A stretch of DNA of 32,455 nt from Streptomyces hayashii (GTDB lineage: Bacteria > Actinomycetota > Actinomycetes > Streptomycetales > Streptomycetaceae), in the NCBI RefSeq assembly GCF_024539815.1, contig NZ_JAHHIU010000094.1, positions 44,313-76,767 of the forward strand. Reading direction: 5' to 3'. This document shows positions 7,460 to 13,608 of this stretch, piece after piece. The position numbers and the translations under genes are program-made. The first letter of the stretch is position 1, and each line of letters begins with the position of its first letter. The notes under the pieces are model-generated. The model saw nothing but the letters and a program-made list of their open reading frames with translations. It was not told the origin of the DNA and made no database searches.

Positions 7460-8758
7460 CTACCCCTGAAGGAACGCCGTCAGGGCGTTGGCCAGCAGGT
7501 ACGGGTCTGCGTCGCCGCACAACTCCCGCGCGCTGTGCATCGACAGGATGGCCACGCCGATGTCGACCGTGCGGATGCCGTGCCGGGCGGCGGTGATGGG
7601 GCCGATGGTCGTGCCGCACGGCATGGAGTTGTTGGAGACGAAGGTCTGGAAGGGAACGCCGGCCTTGTCGCAGGCGGCGGCGAAGAGGGCGTGGCCCGTG
7701 CCGTCCGTCGCGTAGCGGTTGTTGACGTTGACCTTGAGGATGGGTCCGCCGTTGACCCGCGGATGGTGCGTGGGGTCGTGCCGCTCCGCGTAGTTGGGGT
7801 GGACGGCGTGCCCGGTGTCGGAGGACAGACAGACGGTGCCCGCGAAGGCTCTCGCCCGGTCCTCGTACGCTCCGCCGCGCGCGAAGACCGAACGCTCCAG
7901 CACGTTGCCGAGGAGCGGGCCGTCGGCGCCCGTGTCGCTCTGCGAGCCGTTCTCCTCGTGGTCGAAGGCGGCCAGCACCGGGATGCACGGCAGTTCCTCC
8001 CCGCCGGCCGCCACGGCGGCCAGCGCCGCCGTCCCGGCGTGCACGGACAGCAGGTTGTCCATGCGCGGGCCGGCCACCAGCTCCTCGTCGCGGCCCAGGT
8101 AGGCGGGCGGCTCCACGGAGTGCACCATCAGGTCCCAGCCGGTGACCTGGCCCGCGGCCAGCCCGGCCTCCTGCTCCAGGAACGCGATGAGGTCGCCGTC
8201 GCGCAGGTCGCCGCCCAGACCCCAGACCGGCTGGAGATGGCGCTGCTTGTCGAGCTTGAGACCGTCGGAGTTGACCGACCGGTCCAGATGGATGGCGAGT
8301 TGGGGGACGCGCAGCAGGGGACGGCCGACGTCCACCAGGCGTGTCGTGCCGTCGCGCAGGGTCAGCCGTCCCGCAAGGCCCAGGTCGCGGTCGAGCCAGG
8401 AGTTGAGCAGCGGGCCGCCGTAGATCTCCACGGCCACCTGGCGCCAGCCGTGCGCGCCGGTGTCGGGCTGCGGCTTGACGCGCAGGTTCGGGGAGTCGGT
8501 GTGCGCGCCGATGATCCGGAACGGCGTGTGCGGCGTGGCGCCCTCGGGCACGTACCAGGCCACGATCGCGCCCCCGCGCAGGACGTACTTGCCGCCGTTC
8601 GTCCCGTCCCAGGCGTCCGTCTCCGAGACCTGCCGGAAACCGGCCTTCTCCAGCCGCTCGGCCGCCGTCGCCACGGCGTGGTACGGCGACGGGCTCGCCG
8701 TCAGGAACGTCATGAGGTCGTCGGTGTGGCCGCGGTCGAAGCGGGAGGGTTCGCTCAT
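7460..8758 (-). CDS. apeB: M18 family aminopeptidase (aspartyl aminopeptidase-like)
   Basis: The 432-residue protein shows the M18 metal-binding and structural motifs in order: GAHTDSPNLRVKP near residue 80 (first His ligand), GPRMDNLLSVHAG near 230 (Asp), FDHEENGSQSDTGADGP near 265 (catalytic Glu pair), SSDTGHAVHPNYAERHD near 310, and VDIGVAILSMHSARELCG near the C terminus (last His). It is a cytoplasmic dinuclear zinc or cobalt exopeptidase that removes acidic or neutral N-terminal residues. The ATG at 8758 has AAGGTG 6 nt upstream. The much longer frame to 10366 is antisense read-through of the acyl-CoA dehydrogenase in another phase. Two hairpins stand between this gene and the dehydrogenase. 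Confidence 0.93.
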   Translation of the reverse strand: MSEPSRFDRGHTDDLMTFLTASPSPYHAVATAAERLEKAGFRQVSETDAWDGTNGGKYVLRGGAIVAWYVPEGATPHTPFRIIGAHTDSPNLRVKPQPDTGAHGWRQVAVEIYGGPLLNSWLDRDLGLAGRLTLRDGTTRLVDVGRPLLRVPQLAIHLDRSVNSDGLKLDKQRHLQPVWGLGGDLRDGDLIAFLEQEAGLAAGQVTGWDLMVHSVEPPAYLGRDEELVAGPRMDNLLSVHAGTAALAAVAAGGEELPCIPVLAAFDHEENGSQSDTGADGPLLGNVLERSVFARGGAYEDRARAFAGTVCLSSDTGHAVHPNYAERHDPTHHPRVNGGPILKVNVNNRYATDGTGHALFAAACDKAGVPFQTFVSNNSMPCGTTIGPITAARHGIRTVDIGVAILSMHSARELCGDADPYLLANALTAFLQG

Positions 8759-8784
8759 GGGGTTCACCTTAACGACGTACGAAA

Positions 8785-8810
8785 GCCCGCTCCCGGCGAT
8801 GGGAGCGGGC
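8785..8810 (-). terminator. 10-bp hairpin 26 nt upstream of the apeB start
   Basis: GCCCGCTCCC (8785-8794) pairs perfectly with GGGAGCGGGC (8801-8810), loop GGCGAT. It is the second of two hairpins downstream of the acyl-CoA dehydrogenase stop, but lies so close to apeB that it is either a terminator just before a promoter or part of the apeB leader. Confidence 0.6.
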
Positions 8811-8852
8811 CCTCGTGAGGACAGTGTGGAGTGCTGAGCTGGAGTGCTCGGC

Positions 8853-8876
8853 CGGGGCGCTCCGAAGAGCGCCCCG
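8853..8876 (-). terminator. Hairpin after the acyl-CoA dehydrogenase stop
   Basis: CGGGGCGCTC (8853-8862) pairs with GAGCGCCCCG (8867-8876), tetraloop CGAA. It lies 37 nt beyond the dehydrogenase stop, and is the likely main terminator of that gene. Confidence 0.7.
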
Positions 8877-8913
8877 CCGTTGTCCGGGTGGTCCGGGTGG
8901 GTCCGGGTGAGTC

Positions 8914-10740
8914 CTAGAAAGCGGCCTCGTCCAGCTCCATCAGGTCGAGTTCGACGCCCTCGGCGATCTTGCGGGCCAGGGTGACGCCGGGCAGGACGTT
9001 GGCCGCGAAGAACTTCGCCGCCGCGATCTTGCCGGTGTAGAACGCGCGGTCCTTCGCGGAGGCCGTCTCCAGCTTCTCGGCGGCGATCGCCGCGCCCTTG
9101 AGGAGGAGGTAGCCGACGATCACGTCGCCCGAGGCGAGCAGCAGGCGCGTGGTGTTGAGGCCCACCTTGTAGATGTTCTTGACGTCCTGCTCGGTGGCGG
9201 CGAGGTCGGTCAGCATCACGCCGACGATGGCCTCCAGCTCGACGGCGGCCTTGGCCAGGTGCTCGCGGGCGCCCGCCAGGTCCTCGCCGCCGGTGCCGAG
9301 CGCCAGGAACTTCTTGATGTCCTCGGCGAGGGAGTTCAGCGCCGCGCCCTGGTTGCGGACGATCTTCCGGAAGAAGAAGTCCTGGCCCTGGATGGCGGTG
9401 GTGCCCTCGTAGAGGGTGTCGATCTTGGCGTCGCGGATGTACTGCTCGATCGGGTACTCCTGCAGGAAGCCGGAGCCGCCGAAGGTCTGCAGCGACTGGG
9501 CGAGCTGCTCGTAGCCCTTCTCGGAGCCGTAGCCCTTGACGATCGGCAGGAGCAGGTCGTTGAGCGCGTGCTCCGTCTTCGCGTCCTCGCCGTTGGCCTC
9601 CTTGACGGCGATCGCGTCCTGGATCGAGGCCGTGTAGAGGACGAGGGCGCGCATGCCCTCCGCGTACGCCTTCTGCGTGATCAGCGCGCGGCGCACGTCG
9701 GGGTGGTGGGTGATGGTGACCTTGGGCGCGGCCTTGTCCATGAAGTTCGCCAGGTCGGGACCCTGGACGCGCTCCTTGGCGTACTCCAGTGCGTTGAGGT
9801 AGCCGGTGGAGAGCGTGGAGATCGCCTTCGTGCCGACCATCATGCGGGCGAACTCGATGATGCGGAACATCTGGCGGATGCCGTCGTGCTTGTCGCCGAT
9901 CAGCCAGCCCTTGGCGGGGTGGCGGTCGCCGAACGTCATCTCGCACGTGTTGGAGGCCTTGAGGCCCATCTTGTGCTCGACGTTCGTGGCGTAGACGCCG
10001 TTGCGCTCGCCCAGTTCGCCGGTCTCGAAGTCGAAGAGCGTCTTCGGGACCATGAACAGGGACAGGCCCTTGGTGCCGGGGCCGGCGCCCTCGGGACGGG
10101 CCAGCACGTAGTGGATGATGTTCTCCGACATGTCGTGCTCGCCGGACGTGATGAAGCGCTTGACGCCCTCGATGTGCCAGGAGCCGTCCTCCTGCTGGAC
10201 CGCCTTGGTGCGGCCCGCGCCCACGTCCGAGCCGGCGTCCGGCTCGGTGAGGACCATCGTGGAGCCCCACTGCTTCTCGACGGCGATCTGCGCGATCTTC
10301 TTCTGGACGTCGTTGCCCTCGTCGAAGAGGATGCCGGCGAAGGCCGGACCGGAGGAGTACATCCACACGGCCGGGTTCGCGCCGAGGATCAGCTCCGCGA
10401 AGCCCCAGATCAGCGACGGCGGGGCGGTGGTGCCGCCGATCTCCTCGGGCAGGCCGAGACGCCAGTACTCGGAGTCCATGAAGGCCTGGTAGCTCTTCTT
10501 GAACGACGCGGGCACAGGCGCGGTGTTGGTCTGCGGGTCGAAGACCGGCGGGTTGCGGTCGGCGTCCGCGAAGGACTCCGCCAGCTCGTTCTCCGAGAGG
10601 CGGGTCAGCTCCTCCAGGATGCTTTTCGCGGTCTCGGTGTCCATCTCCTCGAACGGGCCGGAGCCGTACAGCTTGTCGCGCCCGAGTACTTCGAAGAGGT
10701 TGAACTCGATGTCGCGGAGATTCGACTTGTAGTGCCCCAT
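8914..10740 (-). CDS. Large acyl-CoA dehydrogenase with C-terminal extension (DmdC/AcdB-like)
   Basis: The 608-residue flavoprotein is longer than the roughly 380-residue short/medium-chain enzymes and has the layout of the large class: N-terminal extension, helical acyl-CoA dehydrogenase N domain, middle beta domain with LTEPDAGSD at about 164-172, FAD-binding C domain with QTFGGSGF at 418-425 and the presumptive catalytic base Glu445 in LYEGTTAIQGQD. An acetyl-CoA-dehydrogenase-like C-terminal helical domain follows. It would oxidise an acyl-CoA to enoyl-CoA with FAD, in beta-oxidation. Related proteins include 3-methylmercaptopropionyl-CoA dehydrogenase and the Streptomyces very-long-chain enzyme AcdB. 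GGGAG lies 8 nt before the ATG. A palindrome in the upstream region may be its operator. Pirin lies 0.9 kb away, relevant because pirin has been reported to modulate AcdB. Confidence 0.9.
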   Translation of the reverse strand: MGHYKSNLRDIEFNLFEVLGRDKLYGSGPFEEMDTETAKSILEELTRLSENELAESFADADRNPPVFDPQTNTAPVPASFKKSYQAFMDSEYWRLGLPEEIGGTTAPPSLIWGFAELILGANPAVWMYSSGPAFAGILFDEGNDVQKKIAQIAVEKQWGSTMVLTEPDAGSDVGAGRTKAVQQEDGSWHIEGVKRFITSGEHDMSENIIHYVLARPEGAGPGTKGLSLFMVPKTLFDFETGELGERNGVYATNVEHKMGLKASNTCEMTFGDRHPAKGWLIGDKHDGIRQMFRIIEFARMMVGTKAISTLSTGYLNALEYAKERVQGPDLANFMDKAAPKVTITHHPDVRRALITQKAYAEGMRALVLYTASIQDAIAVKEANGEDAKTEHALNDLLLPIVKGYGSEKGYEQLAQSLQTFGGSGFLQEYPIEQYIRDAKIDTLYEGTTAIQGQDFFFRKIVRNQGAALNSLAEDIKKFLALGTGGEDLAGAREHLAKAAVELEAIVGVMLTDLAATEQDVKNIYKVGLNTTRLLLASGDVIVGYLLLKGAAIAAEKLETASAKDRAFYTGKIAAAKFFAANVLPGVTLARKIAEGVELDLMELDEAAF

Positions 10741-10811
10741 GGCGACGGCTCCCGGCTCCCTAGAGAGATCGGCGAGGCACTGGATCCTCGCGCTAGTTCA
10801 CGTACCAACAA

Positions 10812-10839
10812 GTAGCTACGATGATGCTACCCGTCGGTA
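10812..10839 (-). promoter_or_regulatory. Candidate operator region of the acyl-CoA dehydrogenase
   Basis: Two palindromes lie 72-99 nt upstream of the ATG: GTAGCTAC (10812-10819) and TACC-CGTC-GGTA (10828-10839). The second has half-sites TACC/GGTA of the kind bound by TetR-type repressors of fatty-acid catabolism in actinobacteria. On the minus strand it overlaps a TAGCAT box. The regulator is not in this window. Confidence 0.4.
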
Positions 10840-10973
10840 ATAAGTCGCAACCCCTACTCCGCCAAGTGTGAGAAGGGTCTATTCGACGGGATACGGGACG
10901 GCGGCGACCGCCGGGCGGTTCCAGGGCTGCGGCGGGATGCTTCCCCTGCCACTCGCCGACCGGGCGGTCTCGG

Positions 10974-10979
10974 TACGCT
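10974..10979 (+). promoter_or_regulatory. -10 box of a probable leaderless sseB-family transcript
   Basis: TACGCT ends 7 nt before the ATG at 10987, and no Shine-Dalgarno sequence is present between. This arrangement is typical of leaderless Streptomyces mRNAs. No clear -35 box was recognised. Confidence 0.45.
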
Positions 10980-10986
10980 TGCGCCC

Positions 10987-11466
10987 ATGTACGGATACGG
11001 CCAGCCCATGGACGGGGCCGCACAGCAGCAGTACGCCCCGCCGCAGCAGCAGATGCCCGGCGGCCACGGCGGCTACGGCCAGCAGCCGCCGCTCTATCCG
11101 GAGCCGTCCCCGCCGTCCCTCGCGGACGCCGTGCGGGCCTTCACCACCGGCCAACTGGCGGCCGAGGACTTCCAGCAGGTGTTCGCGACCTCCAAGGTCT
11201 ACTGCCCGCGCGGCGACAACCCCGGCTTCCTCGCTCTGCACAACACCCAGCAGCCGGTGATCCCGATGTTCACCAGCCTCAAGGAACTGCGCCGTTACGC
11301 GGGCAAGGAGTCCAAGTACTTCGTGATCACGGGGGCCGAGGTGATCGACCTGCTGCCCACCGGCTACGGCTTCGTCCTCGACATGGAGGGCGAGCACCGG
11401 ATCGTCTTCGACGCGAAGGCGGTCGAGCAGATGGTCGACTTCGCCATGCGCCGGATGTACGGCTGA
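10987..11466 (+). CDS. SseB-family protein
   Basis: The 159-residue protein starts with a Gln/Pro/Gly/Tyr-rich disordered tail (about 1-40). A compact alpha/beta domain follows with the SseB N-terminal-domain pattern: SLADAVRAFTTGQLAAEDFQQVF, then SKVYCPRGDNPGFLALHNTQQPVIPMFTSLKELRRYAG, SKYFVITGAEVIDLLPTGYGFVLD and EHRIVFDAKAVEQMVDFAMRRMY. SseB domains occur widely in actinobacteria with unclear function, sometimes linked to sensing or to type VII secretion contexts. It stands alone between the divergent acyl-CoA dehydrogenase and the downstream pirin gene; a hairpin ends it before pirin. The start is supported by the leaderless promoter pattern. Confidence 0.85.
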   Translation: MYGYGQPMDGAAQQQYAPPQQQMPGGHGGYGQQPPLYPEPSPPSLADAVRAFTTGQLAAEDFQQVFATSKVYCPRGDNPGFLALHNTQQPVIPMFTSLKELRRYAGKESKYFVITGAEVIDLLPTGYGFVLDMEGEHRIVFDAKAVEQMVDFAMRRMYG

Positions 11467-11504
11467 GCGTTTTCCAGGTCCTGCCCCGCCCCGCCGGCGG
11501 GAGC

Positions 11505-11528
11505 GCCCGGAGGGAATGCCCTCCGGGC
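11505..11528 (+). terminator. Terminator after the SseB-family gene
   Basis: GCCCGGAGGG (11505-11514) pairs perfectly with CCCTCCGGGC (11519-11528), loop AATG, followed by TTTCGCTGTT. A classic intrinsic terminator. Confidence 0.8.
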
Positions 11529-11551
11529 TTTCGCTGTTATGGGTGGCAGAA

Positions 11552-11572
11552 AGTTCAATGCTCAACTAAACT
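11552..11572 (+). promoter_or_regulatory. Candidate MarR-type operator overlapping the pirin -10 box
   Basis: AGTTCAATGCTCAACT (11552-11567) is a 16-nt inverted repeat of form AGTTnAnnnnTnAACT, the size and style bound by MarR-family dimers. TAAACT (11567-11572) immediately follows and fits a -10 box about 30 nt before the pirin ATG. Binding here would block transcription. Confidence 0.4.
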
Positions 11573-11602
11573 GGGACGTACGTCGCCCAAGGAGGTACGG
11601 AC

Positions 11603-12583
11603 ATGCCCGCAGTGACCGTCGAGAACCCGCTGACCCTGCCGCGCGTCGCGGCGCCGGCCGACGCGGTCGCACGTCCCGTGCTCACCGTCACGACCGCCCC
11701 GAGCGGTTTCGAGGGTGAGGGCTTCCCGGTGCGCCGCGCGTTCGCCGGGATCAACTACCGCCACCTCGACCCGTTCATCATGATGGACCAGATGGGCGAG
11801 GTGGACTACGCGCCGGGAGAGCCCAAGGGCACGCCCTGGCACCCGCACCGCGGCTTCGAGACCGTCACCTACATCATCGACGGGATCTTCGACCACCAGG
11901 ACAGCCAGGGCGGCGGCGGCACCATCACCAACGGCGACACCCAGTGGATGACGGCCGGTTCGGGCCTCCTGCACATCGAGGCGCCGCCGGAGTCGCTGGT
12001 CATGTCCGGCGGTCTCTTCCACGGCCTCCAGCTGTGGGTGAACCTCCCGGCCAAGGACAAGATGATGGCCCCCCGCTACCAGGACATCCGCGGCGGAAAC
12101 GTACAGCTCCTGACCACCCCGGACGGCGGCGCGCTCCTGCGCGTCATCGCGGGCGAGCTGGACGGCCACGCCGGCCCGGGCATCACCCACACCCCCATCA
12201 CCATGGTCCACGCGACCGTCGCACCGGGCGCGGAGCTCACTCTTCCGTGGCGCGAGGACTTCAACGGCCTCGCCTACGTCCTGGCGGGCCGCGGTTCGGT
12301 CGGCGCCGAGCGCCGCCCCATCCGCCTGGGCCAGACGGCGGTATTCGGCGCGGGCTCCTCGCTGACGGTCCGCGCGGACGAGAAGCAGGACTCGAACACG
12401 CCCGACCTGGAGGTCGTCCTCCTCGGCGGCCGGCCGATCCGGGAGCCGATGGCCCACTACGGCCCGTTCGTCATGAACACCCGGGACGAGCTCCAGCAGG
12501 CCTTCGACGACTTCCAGAAGGGGCGCCTGGGCACCATCCCGGCGGTCCACGGAATGACGGAGAGCGGCCCGTGGAACGCCTGA
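11603..12583 (+). CDS. pirA: Pirin family bicupin protein
   Basis: The 326-residue protein has the N-terminal pirin cupin with metal-ligand motif TPWHPHRGFETVTY (His80, His82) and GLLHIEAPP (His124, Glu126), then a second cupin half (PWREDFNGLAYVLAGRGSVG onward). Pirins bind iron and act as redox-sensitive co-regulators or quercetinases. In Streptomyces ambofaciens, pirin was reported to respond to oxidative stress and to modulate a very-long-chain acyl-CoA dehydrogenase, shifting acetyl-CoA supply between growth and antibiotics; a large acyl-CoA dehydrogenase gene lies just upstream here. AAGGAGG 8 nt before the ATG is a strong ribosome binding site. A candidate MarR-type palindrome overlaps the promoter. 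A bidirectional hairpin follows the gene. The symbol is assigned by family and context. Confidence 0.92.
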   Translation: MPAVTVENPLTLPRVAAPADAVARPVLTVTTAPSGFEGEGFPVRRAFAGINYRHLDPFIMMDQMGEVDYAPGEPKGTPWHPHRGFETVTYIIDGIFDHQDSQGGGGTITNGDTQWMTAGSGLLHIEAPPESLVMSGGLFHGLQLWVNLPAKDKMMAPRYQDIRGGNVQLLTTPDGGALLRVIAGELDGHAGPGITHTPITMVHATVAPGAELTLPWREDFNGLAYVLAGRGSVGAERRPIRLGQTAVFGAGSSLTVRADEKQDSNTPDLEVVLLGGRPIREPMAHYGPFVMNTRDELQQAFDDFQKGRLGTIPAVHGMTESGPWNA

Positions 12584-12602
12584 GTTCCGGTACCTTGCGA
12601 CA

Positions 12603-12641
12603 GGGCCCGAAGCCGCAACCTACGTTTGCGACTTCGGGCCC
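12603..12641. terminator. Bidirectional hairpin between pirin and the BRO-N gene
   Basis: GGGCCCGAAG (12603-12612) pairs with CTTCGGGCCC (12632-12641); the stem continues inward (CGCAA/TTGCG) past a single mismatch to a 7-nt loop, 16 positions in all. It lies 20 nt from each of the two convergent stops. Confidence 0.8.
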
Positions 12642-12660
12642 GTCCCGCGTGCGGGGGCCG

Positions 12661-13536
12661 TTACGGCAGTGCGTAGACGGGCGTTCCCTCGGGCGTGCAT
12701 CCCGTCTGACGCACACAGCCGCGCTTGAGCAGCATGCGCAGACAGTCGTGGACGCGCTCGTGCGGGAGTCCCGTGCGGGTGGCGATCTCCTCCACGCGAT
12801 AGCGGGCCTCGCCGCGCGTCAACGCCGGGGCGAGCAGTGCGGCGACCGCGTGCACGTCCTCGGTGACGACGAGGTTCTTCGATTTCCAGGTGGCGAGGAG
12901 CTCCCGGGGCGTCGGCTTCGAAGCGTCGACGGCGGGGGTCCGCAGAGAATCGGCGATGTCCCTCAGCACGTCCGCCATCACCCGCTGGTTGTCGAGGATC
13001 TGCGTGAGGACGTCGTTCGTCCGCGTGGCCCGTTCTTCGAGCCGGACGATGGCGTCGACGACCTGCTCCGGCATGACGTACGCGGTGCCGTTGGCGGGGG
13101 CGGGCTGCACGGGGGCCGGTTCCAGGGAGTAGGAGCCCTCGTGCTGGATGGTCGCGATGACCTGTGAGACCCAGAGCTTGAAGGGCTGCGCCTCCGGTTT
13201 GGTGCAGGCGCTGACCATGAGGATCAAGCCCTGGAGGTTGACGACGTTCATGTCTCGTCGCCACTCTCTACCTGCGGGAATGCCGAGAGTGTGCCTCTGG
13301 AGCACACTCTCGACGCTGGCGAAGTTGGCTGCGTCGGCGATGTTGCGCAGAGTGGATCCGACGTGCGCGTAGCCCAGGTTCTTGCACACGTCGACCGCCG
13401 GGAACCAGTGCGTGCCGTCCGGCGTGGTGAGCCTCCGCACGCGTGCGCCTGTCGCCGCGTACACGAAGTCACTGATCTCGATCGCGTCCTGCCGTGCCGC
13501 CGTCCGAGGCGGCGGTGTGTTGTTCTGCTCGTACAT
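12661..13536 (-). CDS. BRO-N (phage antirepressor-type) domain protein with C-terminal winged helix
   Basis: The 291-residue protein has an N-terminal BRO-N domain (about residues 20-135): a beta hairpin (FVYAATGARVRRLTTPDG), THWFPAVDVCKNLGY, the TLRNIADAANFASVE helix region and WRRDMNVVNLQGLILMVSACTKPEAQPFKLWVSQVI. A Pro-rich linker (about 140-155), a helical segment (RLEERATRTNDVLTQILDNQ) and a C-terminal winged-helix-like segment (VEEIATRTGLPHERVHDCLRMLLKRGCV) follow. BRO-N domains bind DNA and are typical of phage antirepressors and baculovirus Bro proteins. No phage genes surround it, and base composition looks like its neighbours, so it is a domesticated chromosomal copy. GGAGG lies 9 nt before the ATG. 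It sits 72 nt downstream of the SpoIIE-type phosphatase gene on the same strand and may be co-transcribed. Its targets are unknown. Confidence 0.82.
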   Translation of the reverse strand: MYEQNNTPPPRTAARQDAIEISDFVYAATGARVRRLTTPDGTHWFPAVDVCKNLGYAHVGSTLRNIADAANFASVESVLQRHTLGIPAGREWRRDMNVVNLQGLILMVSACTKPEAQPFKLWVSQVIATIQHEGSYSLEPAPVQPAPANGTAYVMPEQVVDAIVRLEERATRTNDVLTQILDNQRVMADVLRDIADSLRTPAVDASKPTPRELLATWKSKNLVVTEDVHAVAALLAPALTRGEARYRVEEIATRTGLPHERVHDCLRMLLKRGCVRQTGCTPEGTPVYALP

Positions 13537-13563
13537 CGAGCATCACCTCCGCCTCGGACGCTA

Positions 13564-13573
13564 GGCATATGCC
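13564..13573 (-). promoter_or_regulatory. Palindrome in front of the BRO-N gene
   Basis: GGCATATGCC is a perfect 10-nt palindrome 28 nt upstream of the BRO-N ATG, inside the 72-nt gap after the phosphatase gene. On the minus strand GGGGCA occurs twice nearby. A self-regulatory operator is possible; this is inference from position. Confidence 0.3.
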
Positions 13574-13608
13574 CCACGGATGGGTGTGCCCCTTACGGAG
13601 GTTCATCC

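Noticed and set aside
8759..10366. Upstream extension of the apeB frame to a 968-residue protein
   Set aside because: The added part overlaps the acyl-CoA dehydrogenase in another phase and crosses two terminator hairpins; M18 enzymes are about 430 residues.
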